Assembly: GCF_000716545.1 (NCBI RefSeq)
Contig: NZ_JNWZ01000020.1
Coordinates: forward strand, 1-64,000
Origin: Kitasatospora phosalacinea
GTDB taxonomy: Bacteria; Actinomycetota; Actinomycetes; Streptomycetales; Streptomycetaceae
Reading direction: 5' to 3'
Length of the DNA: 64,000 bases
Of the stretch, positions 6,955 through 16,483 are shown one piece after another. The position numbers and the translations under genes are program-made. Position 1 is the stretch's first letter. Each line of letters opens with the position of its first letter. The notes below the pieces were generated by a model. It was not told the DNA's origin. It saw only the letters and a list, made by a program, of their open reading frames with translations, and made no database searches.

Positions 6955-8514
6955 TTGACACCGCCGGCCGCCCGCGCCGCGATCCGCACCGCGACCATCC
7001 GCACCGACCTCCGCACCGACCTCCGGCGCCTGACCACCCGCCCGGTGGGGACGCGCCACGACGAACCGCTCACCGACGAAGCGGCCGCCACCGAGACCGC
7101 GCCCGCCGGCGCCCCCGCCGCGCAGAGCCAGGCACCCGCCCCCGCGGGCCTGCCGGGCAGCGGCGACGAAGACCCCGAGCATCCCACCGCGGCGGAGACC
7201 CCCGCCGCTCCGCCGGGCCGGTTCAGCCGCCCGGGAGGCATGTTCTCGTCCCTGCGCGTCCGCAACTACCGGTACTACTTCGCCGGACAGGTGGTCTCCA
7301 ACACCGGCACCTGGATGCAGCGCATCGCCCAGGACTGGCTGGTGCTCAGCCTCACCGGCAGCCCGTTCGCGGTCGGCATCACCACCGCCATGCAGTTCCT
7401 GCCGATGCTGCTGCTCGGCCTGTGGGGCGGCGTCCTCGCGGACCGGCTGCCCAAGCGCCGCCTGCTGATCGCCACCCAGGGCGCGATGGGCCTGCTCGCC
7501 GCCGGCCTCGCCCTGCTCACCATCACCGGCGCCGTCACGCCCGTCGCGGTGTACCTGTTCGCGCTGCTGCTCGGCCTGGTCACCGTGGTCGACAACCCGA
7601 CCCGGCAGGCCTTCGTCAGCGAGATGGTCCCCGCCAAGGACCTCGCCAACGCCGTCAGCCTGAACGCCGCCAACTTCCAGACCGCCCGCCTGGTCGGCCC
7701 CGCCGTCGCCGGGGCGCTGATCGCCGCGGTCGGCAGCGGCTGGGCGTTCGCCGTCAACGGGCTCTCCTTCGTCGCGGTCATCGGCGGCCTGCTCGCCATG
7801 CGCAGCAGCGAACTGCGCCCCGTCGAGCGGATCACTCGCCAGCGCGGACAGCTCCGCGAGGGCCTGCGCTACGTCCGGGAACGCCCCGAACTGCTCTGGC
7901 CGATGGTGCTCGCCGGGTTCATCGGCACCTTCGGGTTCAACTTCCCGACCCTGCTCTCCGGCTTCGCGCACGACACCTTCCACGTCGGCGCGGGCGAGTA
8001 CGGCCTGCTCAACACCGCGATGGCGGTCGGCTCGCTGACCGGCGCCCTGCTCGCCGCCCGCCGCGGCGCGCCCCGGCTGCGCCGCCTGGTGTTCGCCGCG
8101 CTCGCCTTCGGCGCGCTGGAGGTGCTGGCCGCGTTCGCCCCCGGCTACTGGACCTTCGCCCTGCTGCTCACCCTGATCGGGGTGTTCGGCCTGACCTTCA
8201 ACACCTCGGTCAACTCCGCCCTGCAGCTCGGCACCGACCCCGAGATGCGCGGCCGGGTGATGGGCCTGCTGGTCCTGGTCTTCACCGGCGGCACCCCGAT
8301 CGGCGCCCCGCTGGTCGGCTGGATCACCGCCCAGTACGGCCCGCGCCCGGGCCTGCTCGCCTGCGGCCTGGTCTCCGCCGCCGCGGCCGGCGTGGTCGCC
8401 CTGGTCCTCGGCCGGATCAGCGGCCTGCGCCTGCGCCTGGACCCGCACCCGGTGCGGACCCGCGGCCGGGTGTTCTCGGTGGTGCGGAAGGACGACCTGG
8501 CGACCGCCTGCTGA
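6955..8514 (+). CDS. MFS efflux transporter
   Basis: Predicted 519-residue inner-membrane exporter. A disordered Ala/Pro/Thr-rich N-terminus of about 95 residues precedes a full MFS domain starting at FSSLRVRNYRYYFAGQVVSNTGTWMQRIAQDWLVLSLTGSPFAVG, with the MFS loop 2-3 motif GGVLADRLPKRRLL. The family (EntS/MFS_3-like) exports drugs or siderophores by proton antiport. The chosen start is a TTG with GAGGGGAG 6 nt upstream; an internal ATG at 7240 would drop the tail. It follows a marR gene on the same strand and is probably regulated by it. Confidence 0.88.
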   Translation: MTPPAARAAIRTATIRTDLRTDLRRLTTRPVGTRHDEPLTDEAAATETAPAGAPAAQSQAPAPAGLPGSGDEDPEHPTAAETPAAPPGRFSRPGGMFSSLRVRNYRYYFAGQVVSNTGTWMQRIAQDWLVLSLTGSPFAVGITTAMQFLPMLLLGLWGGVLADRLPKRRLLIATQGAMGLLAAGLALLTITGAVTPVAVYLFALLLGLVTVVDNPTRQAFVSEMVPAKDLANAVSLNAANFQTARLVGPAVAGALIAAVGSGWAFAVNGLSFVAVIGGLLAMRSSELRPVERITRQRGQLREGLRYVRERPELLWPMVLAGFIGTFGFNFPTLLSGFAHDTFHVGAGEYGLLNTAMAVGSLTGALLAARRGAPRLRRLVFAALAFGALEVLAAFAPGYWTFALLLTLIGVFGLTFNTSVNSALQLGTDPEMRGRVMGLLVLVFTGGTPIGAPLVGWITAQYGPRPGLLACGLVSAAAAGVVALVLGRISGLRLRLDPHPVRTRGRVFSVVRKDDLATAC

Positions 8515-8518
8515 GCCC

Positions 8519-9040
8519 CTACCCGGTGCGCTGCTCCAGCAGCTGCCCCGGCCACGGGCCGGTCGGCCGGTCCTCGGTGAACGAGACGGTGCGGGTGAAC
8601 CCGAGCCGCTCGTACCGGGCGACCAGCCGGCCGTCGCCGCCCGCGTAGCAGTCCACCCGCAGCAGTCCGGCGCCGCGTTCGCGGGCCCGGCGGCGGGCCT
8701 CGGCGACCAGGGCCGCGCCGACCCCCGCGCCCCGGTGGGCGGGGTCGGTGACCAGCCAGCGGACGAACAGCTCCGGCTCGCCGGCCGGCGGCAGGCCCTC
8801 GGGCGCGCGGTCGGCCAGCACGCAGATGCCCAGCGGGGCGCCGCCCGGCGCCGGTTCGGCGACCAGGACCAGGTTCTCCGCCGTCACCCGGGCCGCCCGC
8901 TCCGCCGCGCCCGGTCGCCGCGACCAGGGCACCGTCCCCCACTGGCCGGTAAGGCCCCGGTCGGCCAGCCAGGCGACCGCGCCGTCCAGCAGGTCCAGCA
9001 GGAGCGGAGCGGAATCGGGTCCCCCGGTACGGATGCGCAT
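8519..9040 (-). CDS. GNAT family N-acetyltransferase
   Basis: Predicted 173-residue acetyl-CoA-dependent acetyltransferase. The core shows WLVTDPAHRGAGVGAALVAEARRRARERGAGLLRVDCYAGG (motif A, with the R/Q-x-x-G-x-G/A pyrophosphate loop) followed by LVARYERLGFTRTVSF (motif B). The substrate is unknown. The ATG (MRIRTGG) follows AAGAGGG. It is divergent from thpR and its stop lies 4 nt from the stop of the MFS gene. Confidence 0.85.
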   Translation of the reverse strand: MRIRTGGPDSAPLLLDLLDGAVAWLADRGLTGQWGTVPWSRRPGAAERAARVTAENLVLVAEPAPGGAPLGICVLADRAPEGLPPAGEPELFVRWLVTDPAHRGAGVGAALVAEARRRARERGAGLLRVDCYAGGDGRLVARYERLGFTRTVSFTEDRPTGPWPGQLLEQRTG

Positions 9041-9091
9041 GACCCTCTTCCTACCCGACCGGCGGGGAGGAGGGTGCGGCAGGATGGCGGG

Positions 9092-9652
9092 ATGAGGCTC
9101 TTCGTCGCCGTGAACCCTCCGGCCCGCGCCAAGCAGGAACTCGCCGACGCGGCCGCGCCCCTGCGCGGACTCCCCGGCGCGGACCGGCTGCGCTGGACCG
9201 ACCCCGCCGGCTGGCACCTCACGCTGGCCTTCCTCGGCGAAGTCCCGGCCGACGAGGTCCCCGCCGTGGAAGGGGCCCTGGCCCGCCTCGCCGGCGAACA
9301 CCCGGCCCACCGGCTGCGCCTGTCCGGCGGCGGCACCTTCGGCGAACGCGCCCTCTGGGCGGGCGTCGAGGGCGAGGTCCGGGCCCTGCGGGCGCTGGCG
9401 GCGGCCGTGCAGCAGGCCCTGGGCGCGGAGGACGAGGAGCGTCGCTTCCACCCCCACCTGACGCTCGCCCGCTCCGGCACCACCCGGGGCCGCGGCCCGG
9501 GCGCCCCGGGGGAACTGCGGACGCTGGCCGCCGCGATGCGGGACTTCCGCGGCACCGAGTGGGCGGCCGGACGGATCCAGCTGATGCGCAGCGAGCCGGG
9601 CTACGGCCCGGCCCGCTACACGGCGGTGGAGGGCTGGCCGCTCGGCACGTGA
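9092..9652 (+). CDS. thpR: RNA 2',3'-cyclic phosphodiesterase (2H family)
   Basis: Predicted 186-residue ThpR/LigT-like enzyme that hydrolyses 2',3'-cyclic phosphate RNA ends to 2'-phosphate. The two catalytic HxT motifs are H42-L-T44 (WHLTLAFLG) and H122-L-T124 (HPHLTLAR), as the 2H fold requires, and the length matches the family. No clear Shine-Dalgarno sequence is seen upstream of the ATG. The gene is divergent from the GNAT gene, 51 nt apart. Confidence 0.9.
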   Translation: MRLFVAVNPPARAKQELADAAAPLRGLPGADRLRWTDPAGWHLTLAFLGEVPADEVPAVEGALARLAGEHPAHRLRLSGGGTFGERALWAGVEGEVRALRALAAAVQQALGAEDEERRFHPHLTLARSGTTRGRGPGAPGELRTLAAAMRDFRGTEWAAGRIQLMRSEPGYGPARYTAVEGWPLGT

Positions 9653-9731
9653 GCGGTGCGCGGCGCGCGGAACCGGGGTTGCGGGGGCCGCGCGGCGCCC
9701 GGCGCAGCGGTCCGCCCCGCCCCCGGCGGCC

Positions 9732-11501
9732 TCAGCCGATCTCGGGCGCCTCGCGGAGCTGGACGCGGGACGGGCCGGTGGGCCCGAGTTCGAGGAGGGC
9801 GAGCGTGTTGGGGCCGGGGCGGAGGAGCGGGCCGGGGCAGTAGAGGGTGGTCTGCGGGCCCCTGGCGTCGTAGCGGCCGAGGAGGAAGCCGTTGACCCAG
9901 AGGTAGCCGTGGTGGCCCTCGGGGACGGCGAGGAAGGTGTCGCCGGGGGCGTCGAGGTGGAGGGTGCCGCGGGCGAGCGTCTCGGGGGCGGGGGTGCCGG
10001 GGCCCCAGGCGGCGGTCTCGGGGAGCGGGTCGAGGGCGAGCGGTTCGGCCTGCCAGCCGTGCAGGTACTGGCGTTCGTGGCGGACGCCGGTGATGCCCTT
10101 GGTCTCGCCGACCCGCGGCCCGTAGTTGACCCGGCCGAGGGATTCGACCAGCAGCCGGACCTGCGCGCCGCCGCCGGCGGTGACCGGCTCGGCGGCCGTG
10201 CCCCGTTCGAGCGCGGCGACCGGCTTCCCGTCCACCCGCAGACTGGCCCGGTCGTGCAACCCCTCGACGGTGAGCGGGAGTTCTGGGCTGAGCGCGGGCA
10301 CCGTCGCGGTGTAGCGGACCAGGCCGTGCTCCAGGCCGAGTTCCTCGAACAGCGGCGGTACGGGTGAGCTGACGGCCGGCCCGAACGGCAGCTCGGCGTA
10401 CTCGTCGAGGAGCACCTCGCGGGCGTCCAGCACCGGTGCGGGGGCGGGGAGCGCGGGGGTGCGGGCGTCCAGGTAGCGGGCCTGGTCGGGGTGGTCGGCG
10501 GCGAAGTCGGCGATGACCTGCCGGAAGGCGTCGAACTTGGCGGTGGGCAGGCCGCGTTCGTCGAGGGGGGCGTCGTAGTCGTAGGAGGTGGTGGTGGGCT
10601 GGTAAGGGGAGTGCGTCCAGTCGGTGGAGTCGAACGGCGGGTCGGCGTGGTTGGCGCCGGCGGTGGTGCCGAAGTTGGTGCCGCCGTGGGCCATGTAGAG
10701 GTTGACGGAGCCGCCGGCGGCGAGGATGCGGCGCAGGGCGTCGGCGGCGTCGGCGGCGTCCCGGGTGTGGTGCGGCCCGCCCCACCGGTCGAACCAGCCG
10801 TTCCAGAACTCCATGCAGAACGGCGGGTCCTCGGGGCGGTGGCGGCGCAGTGCGGCGAAGGCGCTCTCGGGGTCGGAGCCGAAGTTGACGGTGGCCAGCG
10901 CGCCGGGGACGGTGCCGGCGGCGAGCATGTGGTCCTCGGGGCCGTCGGAGGTGAACAGCGGGACGGTGACGCCGCGCTCGCGCAGGCCGCGGGCCAGGTG
11001 GGCGAGGTAGTCGGCGTCGCTGCCGAAGGACCCGTACTCGTTCTCGACCTGCACCATCAGCACCGTCCCGCCGGGCCGGCCCCACTGGCGGTCGACGACC
11101 TGGGGCAGCAGCGCGTCGAAGTGGGAGTCGACGGCGGCCAGGAACTCGGGGTCGCGGGTGCGGGCCCGGCGGCCTAGGCGGGCGGTGAGCCAGCCGGGCA
11201 GGCCGCCGTTGTCCCACTCGGCGCAGATGTACGGCCCGGGCCGGACGATCGTCCACAGGCCCTGGCGGTGCGCCTCGTCGAGGAACGCGCCGACCTCGTC
11301 GAGCCGTTCGCGGCGCCCCGGCGCGGGCTCGTGCAGGTTCCACGGCACGTACGTCTCCACCGTGTTCAGCCCCATCGCGCGGGCCGCCGCCAGCCGGTCG
11401 GGCCACTGTTCGGGGCGGCTGCGGAAGTAGTGCACCGCACCGGACAGGATGCGCAGCGGCCGGCCGTCGAGGCGGAAGCCGTTCGAGTCGTAGGTGAGCA
11501 T
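9732..11501 (-). CDS. Beta-galactosidase, glycoside hydrolase family 35
   Basis: Predicted 589-residue enzyme that removes terminal beta-galactose. The N-terminal TIM barrel has the GH35 patterns GAVHYFR, GLNTVETYVPWNLHEP and RPGPYICAEWDNGGLP. The likely acid/base is E155 in VENEYGSFG and the nucleophile E231 in FCMEFWNGWFDRWG. The C-terminal half contains the beta-sandwich domains, including GVNYGP-like and FLLGRYDARGPQTTLY strands. I see no signal peptide, so it is probably intracellular and acts on imported oligosaccharides. It stands alone, with no adjacent sugar transporter. Confidence 0.93.
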   Translation of the reverse strand: MLTYDSNGFRLDGRPLRILSGAVHYFRSRPEQWPDRLAAARAMGLNTVETYVPWNLHEPAPGRRERLDEVGAFLDEAHRQGLWTIVRPGPYICAEWDNGGLPGWLTARLGRRARTRDPEFLAAVDSHFDALLPQVVDRQWGRPGGTVLMVQVENEYGSFGSDADYLAHLARGLRERGVTVPLFTSDGPEDHMLAAGTVPGALATVNFGSDPESAFAALRRHRPEDPPFCMEFWNGWFDRWGGPHHTRDAADAADALRRILAAGGSVNLYMAHGGTNFGTTAGANHADPPFDSTDWTHSPYQPTTTSYDYDAPLDERGLPTAKFDAFRQVIADFAADHPDQARYLDARTPALPAPAPVLDAREVLLDEYAELPFGPAVSSPVPPLFEELGLEHGLVRYTATVPALSPELPLTVEGLHDRASLRVDGKPVAALERGTAAEPVTAGGGAQVRLLVESLGRVNYGPRVGETKGITGVRHERQYLHGWQAEPLALDPLPETAAWGPGTPAPETLARGTLHLDAPGDTFLAVPEGHHGYLWVNGFLLGRYDARGPQTTLYCPGPLLRPGPNTLALLELGPTGPSRVQLREAPEIG

Positions 11502-11612
11502 GCCCCTAGCCTGCCCAACGGCACGGGTGTCAGCCGTGGAAGGACATGCGGCCGCTGCGGTCGCCGGACGCCGGGGGCCTGACCTGTGTGCGGGGTGGGG
11601 CGTTCGACCGAC

Positions 11613-11618
11613 TAGTCT
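11613..11618 (+). promoter_or_regulatory. -10 box for a leaderless microprotein
   Basis: TAGTCT fits the TANNNT -10 consensus and ends 6 nt before the GTG at 11625. That is the spacing expected when the start codon is also the transcription start. No clear -35 box is visible. Confidence 0.45.
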
Positions 11619-11624
11619 CGAAGC

Positions 11625-11714
11625 GTGGACCCGAAGACCCGTATGCGGATCGTGACCGGCGCGTTCGTTCTGTTGCTCGCCGTGGTGATCGTCGGCGCCG
11701 TCATGCAGAAGTAG
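11625..11714 (+). CDS. 29-residue single-span membrane peptide
   Basis: A tiny reading frame encoding VDPKTRMRIVTGAFVLLLAV followed by VIVGAVMQK: a short charged N-terminus (DPKTRMR), then about 19 hydrophobic residues able to span a membrane, then MQK. It has no Shine-Dalgarno sequence but sits immediately after a -10-like TAGTCT, so leaderless translation is likely. Its last 14 nt overlap the 3' end of the convergent TetR-type gene. Function is unknown; small single-span peptides of this kind often assist transporters or sit in membrane complexes. The promoter geometry and clean hydrophobic profile are the reasons to call it a gene. Confidence 0.6.
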   Translation: MDPKTRMRIVTGAFVLLLAVVIVGAVMQK

Positions 11715-12339
11715 CGGCCGCGGCGGCCCCGGCCGGCGGTGGCGGGGTGGTGCGCAGGCGGCCGATCATGCCGGGGCCCGCGATGCCGGGGAGGAGCATC
11801 CGCCACAGGGCGGTGAGGCGCTGGGGCAGGTCGGCGCGGGCGGTGTAGACCTGGGACATCACCCGGACGCCGGTGAACGCGGCGATGATCACGTCGGCGG
11901 CCTCGTCGAGGTCGAGGCCGGGGAGCGTCTCGCCCTGGGCGGCGGCCTCGGCGAGCAGGGTGCGGACCACGGCGCGGGACTGCTCGTACGGGGTGTCGGT
12001 GGGGCGGGGCAGCGAGGTCTGCTCGACGGCGAGGCGGACGGCGGCGCGCAGCACGGCGTCGGTGCGCAGCCGGTCGGCGAAGGCGAAGCACAGGTCGATG
12101 ACGGACTGCAGGCGGCTGGAGTGCTCGGGGACGGCGAGCCCGTCGCCGTGGGCCTCCAGGACGGCCAGCGCGATGGCCTCCTTGGACGGGAAGTGGTGGT
12201 AGAGCGCGCCCCTGGTCAGGCCGGTGCGGGCGAGGATCTCGTTGGTGCCGGCGGCGTCGTAGCCGCGCAGGTCGAAGACCTCGGCGGCGGCCTCCAGGAT
12301 GGCCCGCCGCGAGCGGATGCCGCGTTCCTGCTTCGTCAT
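11701..12339 (-). CDS. TetR-family regulator, gamma-butyrolactone receptor-like
   Basis: Predicted 212-residue DNA-binding protein. Its N-terminus, MTKQERGIRSRRAILEAAAEV then FDLRGYDAAGTNEILARTGLT and RGALYHHFPSKEAIALAVL, closely follows the ArpA/ScbR/FarA butyrolactone-receptor pattern, and the C-terminus carries the MLLPGIA signature of that group. Such receptors repress antibiotic or morphogenesis genes until a diffusible butyrolactone binds. No AfsA-type butyrolactone synthase is present nearby, so it may be a pseudo-receptor or answer a signal made elsewhere. ATG follows GAGGAGACC. Two palindromes upstream (12395-12406, overlapping a -10-like TAGGAT, and 12465-12476) suggest autoregulation. 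Confidence 0.88.
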   Translation of the reverse strand: MTKQERGIRSRRAILEAAAEVFDLRGYDAAGTNEILARTGLTRGALYHHFPSKEAIALAVLEAHGDGLAVPEHSSRLQSVIDLCFAFADRLRTDAVLRAAVRLAVEQTSLPRPTDTPYEQSRAVVRTLLAEAAAQGETLPGLDLDEAADVIIAAFTGVRVMSQVYTARADLPQRLTALWRMLLPGIAGPGMIGRLRTTPPPPAGAAAAATSA

Positions 12340-12394
12340 GTCCGGTCTCCTCGTACGGCGTTCGGCACCGGTGAAGATGCCGACCTGTCTGCAT

Positions 12395-12406
12395 CCTATC
12401 GATAGG
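12395..12406. promoter_or_regulatory. 12-bp palindrome over the tetR promoter
   Basis: CCTATCGATAGG is a perfect palindrome. On the minus strand it overlaps TAGGAT, a good -10 box about 55 nt upstream of the butyrolactone-receptor-like start codon. This is the expected place for an autoregulatory operator. Confidence 0.5.
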
Positions 12407-12464
12407 TTTCCCGGCCTTCGGGGGGTGAGGCTCCGCTTTGCCTGGCCGGCGGGGCGGATTATCA

Positions 12465-12476
12465 GACAGATCTGTC
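12465..12476. promoter_or_regulatory. Second 12-bp palindrome between tetR and serC
   Basis: GACAGATCTGTC is a perfect palindrome. Its half-site CAGACAG recurs on the minus strand right next to the first palindrome (CAGACAGGTCGG). The shared half-site suggests one regulator binding at both places; this is inferred. Confidence 0.4.
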
Positions 12477-12519
12477 GGTGAAGCTGGCCGCAGGCGCGCG
12501 CCGGGCCGGGAAAAGACGC

Positions 12520-12555
12520 CGCAGGCCCCGGTCCGCGAACGGACCGGGGCCTGCG
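12520..12555 (-). terminator. Intrinsic terminator of serC
   Basis: A 16-bp perfect stem, CGCAGGCCCCGGTCCG paired with its complement around a CGAA loop, 16 nt beyond the serC stop. On the minus strand it is followed by a short T-rich tract (TCTTTTCC). Confidence 0.85.
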
Positions 12556-12571
12556 GGGGAGGCACGACGCG

Positions 12572-13708
<1,137 letters not shown>

Positions 13709-13876
13709 TCCCCCGGAGCCGCGGGCGCGGTACGCCCGTCCGGCCGCTGAGACGTGATCTTGGCCGCCCCGGCCAGGCCGCGTCCGGGCGCGTGACCCCT
13801 GGTCAGAGGGTGTGCGCGCGCCCGGTGGCGGTCGGTCCGGAGCCGGCGGCCGGCCGGCTTTTCACCCGGAAGTGGG

Positions 13877-14977
13877 TCAGCCGGCGATCTGGTCCCAGCC
13901 CTCGATCTCCTGCGGCTTGCGGGAGCCCGGGCCGATGTAGCGGGCGGCCGGGCGGACCAGGCGGCCGGTGCGCTTCTGCTCCAGGATGTGCGCCGACCAG
14001 CCGGCCGTGCGGGCGCAGGTGAACATCGAGGTGAACATGTGCGCCGGGACCTCGGCGAAGTCCAGCATGATGGCGGCCCAGAACTCGACGTTGGTGGCCA
14101 GCACCCGGTCCGGGCGGCGGTTGTGCAGCTCCTCCAGCGCGGCCTTCTCCAGCGCCTCGGCGATCTCGTAGCGCGGTGCGCCGAGCTCCTTGGCGGTGCG
14201 GCGCAGCACCCGGGCGCGCGGGTCCTCGGCGCGGTAGACGCGGTGGCCGAAGCCCATCAGGCGCTCGCCCTTGTCCAGCGCCTTCCGCACGTAGCCGGCC
14301 GCGTCGCCGGTGCGCTCGATCTCCTCGATCATGCCCAGGACGCGGGAGGGCGCGCCGCCGTGCAGCGGGCCGGACATCGCGCCGACCGCGCCGGACAGCG
14401 CCGCCGCGACGTCCGCGCCGGTGGAGGCGATCACCCGGGCGGTGAAGGTGGAGGCGTTCATGCCGTGCTCGGCGGCCGAGGTCCAGTACGCGTCGACGGC
14501 CTTGACGTGCTTCGGGTCCGGCTCGCCGCGCCAGCGGATCATGAACCGCTCGACGATGGTCTCCGCCTTGTCGATCTCGCGCTGCGGCACCATCGGCAGG
14601 CCCTGGCCGCGGGCCGACTGGGCCACGTACGACAGCGCCATCACGGCGGCCCGGGCGAGGTCGTCGCGGGCCTGCTCGGCGGAGATGTCCAGCAGCGGCT
14701 TGAGGCCCCAGACCGGGGCGAGCATGGCGAGGGCGGACTGCACGTCGACCCGGATGTCGCCGGAGTGGACCGGGATCGGGAACGGCTCGGCGGCCGGCAG
14801 GCCGGGGGCGAACTTGCCGTCCACCAGCAGGCCCCACACGTGGCCGAAGGAGACCTGGCCGACCAGGTCCTCGATGTCCACCCCGCGGTAGCGCAGCGCC
14901 CCGCCCTCGCGGTCGGGCTCGGCGATCTCGCTCTCGAAGGCGACTACACCCTCAAGGCCGGGTACGAAATCCGACAT
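13877..14977 (-). CDS. citA: Citrate synthase 2
   Basis: Predicted 366-residue type II citrate synthase family enzyme condensing acetyl-CoA and oxaloacetate. The substrate histidines and aspartate lie in EHGMNASTF, LHGGAPSRV and GFGHRVYRAEDPR. The N-terminus MSDFVPGLEGVVAFESEIAEPD fits the actinobacterial citrate synthase 2 group. Start ATG has AGGAG 8 nt upstream; an 18-residue longer frame from 15031 has no comparable support. It is divergent from pdxH with a 322-nt spacer. Confidence 0.95.
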   Translation of the reverse strand: MSDFVPGLEGVVAFESEIAEPDREGGALRYRGVDIEDLVGQVSFGHVWGLLVDGKFAPGLPAAEPFPIPVHSGDIRVDVQSALAMLAPVWGLKPLLDISAEQARDDLARAAVMALSYVAQSARGQGLPMVPQREIDKAETIVERFMIRWRGEPDPKHVKAVDAYWTSAAEHGMNASTFTARVIASTGADVAAALSGAVGAMSGPLHGGAPSRVLGMIEEIERTGDAAGYVRKALDKGERLMGFGHRVYRAEDPRARVLRRTAKELGAPRYEIAEALEKAALEELHNRRPDRVLATNVEFWAAIMLDFAEVPAHMFTSMFTCARTAGWSAHILEQKRTGRLVRPAARYIGPGSRKPQEIEGWDQIAG

Positions 14978-15299
14978 CAGAACGGCTCCTTCAATGATCC
15001 GGTGCGGCACGCGGCCGTGGTGGGGCGGCACGCCGGTGGCCGATGGTGATTGGCACTCGGTGTCAGATTGTCAGGCACGGAGTGCATTGCGCCATACACC
15101 ACGACGGTGATGTTTCCCCCACGGGCCGCCCGAACCCCTGTCGTCTCCGGCGTCGTCGGCGGATTTTCCGGGGCGTCCCGGGCGATAGCCGGACGATTCC
15201 CCGAGCAGCGGGTGCCGAAGCGGTGGCGAGCCACCCTACTCCCGGGGCACCGCCCGGAGGGGGCGGCGCCCGGCGCTTGTCGTACGGGATGATGGGGGC
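14978..15299. other. Divergent citA/pdxH intergenic region
   Basis: 322 nt with no gene. It has a less GC-rich centre containing a direct repeat of TGTCAG near 15060 and the TGTATGG/CCATACA area near 15090. It must hold the promoters of both genes, but I could not pick convincing -35/-10 pairs. Confidence 0.5.
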
Positions 15300-16064
15300 G
15301 TGCCTACCGCGGAACGCCGTCCGAACGCCGAGACCCTGCCCGCCGGATCCGCCCTGCCCGCCGGATCCGCTCCGCCCGCGCCGACCGGGTCCGCGCTGCC
15401 CGCCGGGTCCGCGCTGCCCGCCGGGCCCGACCCGTCCGTGATGCGCGAGCACTACCAGCACGAGGGCCTCACCGAGGACCAGCTCGCCGACGAGCCCTAC
15501 CAGCAGTTCACCCGCTGGTTCCACGAGGCGGGCGGGGCGGGCGTGCCCGAGCCCAACGCGATGGTGCTCTCCACCGCCGACGCCCAGGGGCTGCCCTCCG
15601 CGCGCACCGTCCTGCTCAAGGGCTACGACCGGCGCGGCTTCGTGTTCTTCACCAACTACGGCTCCCGCAAGGGCACCGACCTGGCGGCCAACCCGAACGC
15701 CGCGCTGCTCTTCCCGTGGATCACGCTGGCCCGCCAGGTCATCGTCACCGGCCGGGTGGAGAAGGTCGGCCGCGACGAGACCGCCGCCTACTTCCGCACC
15801 CGCCCGCACGGCTCCCAGCTCGGCGCCTGGGCCAGCGAGCAGTCCAGCCCGGTGGCCGGCCGCGAGGTGCTGGAGCGGCGCTACGCCGACCTCGCCGCCA
15901 GGTACCCGGAGGGCGAGGGCGTCCCCGTCCCGCCGTTCTGGGGCGGCTACCGGGTCGTCCCGCGCACCGTCGAGTTCTGGCAGGGCCGGGAGAACCGGCT
16001 GCACGACCGGCTGCGCTACGTCGCCACCGCCGAGGGGTGGCGGGTCGAGCGGCTCTGCCCCTGA
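15300..16064 (+). CDS. pdxH: Pyridoxamine 5'-phosphate oxidase
   Basis: Predicted 254-residue FMN enzyme that oxidises pyridoxamine/pyridoxine 5'-phosphate to PLP. The catalytic domain starts at [10 protein letters not shown] (about residue 48) and shows [39 protein letters not shown] (FMN binding), [18 protein letters not shown] and the terminal [11 protein letters not shown]...WRVERLCP. The first 47 residues are an extra low-complexity tail made of LPAGSA-type repeats. The GTG start has no clear Shine-Dalgarno sequence. PLP made here serves SerC and the decarboxylase, but no operon links them. Confidence 0.95.
   Translation: MPTAERRPNAETLPAGSALPAGSAPPAPTGSALPAGSALPAGPDPSVMREHYQHEGLTEDQLADEPYQQFTRWFHEAGGAGVPEPNAMVLSTADAQGLPSARTVLLKGYDRRGFVFFTNYGSRKGTDLAANPNAALLFPWITLARQVIVTGRVEKVGRDETAAYFRTRPHGSQLGAWASEQSSPVAGREVLERRYADLAARYPEGEGVPVPPFWGGYRVVPRTVEFWQGRENRLHDRLRYVATAEGWRVERLCP
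15336..15428 (+). repeat. Degenerate short repeats in the 5' end of pdxH
   Basis: Imperfect tandem copies of CTGCCCGCCGGRTCCGC encode the LPAGSA/PAPTGSA repeats at the N-terminus of PdxH. The catalytic domain begins after them. Probably slippage-driven expansion of a dispensable tail. Confidence 0.7.
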
Positions 16065-16119
16065 CGCGTCATCAACTCCGGTGGCTGTCAAGCGCTTCGG
16101 ACTGCTCCATCCGAGGTAA

Positions 16120-16145
16120 ATTTTCTCGAACGGCGCAGCGAAAAT
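16120..16145. promoter_or_regulatory. AT-rich inverted repeat upstream of fxsA
   Basis: ATTTTC (16120-16125) and GAAAAT (16140-16145) are perfect arms 14 nt apart in an unusually AT-rich patch about 120 nt upstream of the fxsA start. A -10-like TAAAGT lies at 16181-16186. A regulatory role for the fxs transcript is inferred only from position. Confidence 0.35.
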
Positions 16146-16265
16146 GGAGGTTTGGAGGGGACGACGTCAGGGAACGGCGATAAAGTCTCGCGCGGGAGAG
16201 TGCCGTCAAAAGGATGCCGGGACCTCCCTTGTGGGCGTCCGTCCCGGGCGCAGAAACGAGTCATC

Positions 16266-16436
16266 ATGGTCGCCGCCACCAAGCCCGCCGACAGCGCGCG
16301 CGCCGAGGAGTCCGCTCCCTCGCTGGCAGCCCTGGCCGCTCTCGGTGCCGAGGAACTCGCCGCGGGCCTGCACCGGGCCCTGCCGGGCGGCGAGTCGGGC
16401 CAGGTGGCCGTGGCCGCCTTCAACTCCTCCATCTGA
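16266..16436 (+). CDS. fxsA: FxsA: FxSxx-COOH cyclophane RiPP precursor peptide
   Basis: Predicted 56-residue precursor ending in VAVAAFNSSI. The last five residues, FNSSI, fit the FxSxx-COOH signature that defines FxsA peptides, whose Phe-x-Ser segment becomes a three-residue cyclophane. The rest is an Ala/Glu-rich leader (SLAALAALGAEELAAGLHRAL) of the usual length. The ATG gives the size typical for the family; an in-frame ATG at 16152 would add 38 residues of unlikely composition. The Shine-Dalgarno is weak (GAG). The maturase fxsB starts 47 nt downstream on the same strand, which makes the identification firm. Confidence 0.92.
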   Translation: MVAATKPADSARAEESAPSLAALAALGAEELAAGLHRALPGGESGQVAVAAFNSSI

Positions 16437-16483
16437 CCCGGCCCGGCACCGAGCCAGACCCGACGCCCCGCTCCTGATCACCC

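Noticed and set aside
16152-16436. Longer 94-residue version of FxsA
   Set aside because: The first 38 residues are Arg/Ser-rich and unlike a leader peptide; the 56-residue form matches the family length.
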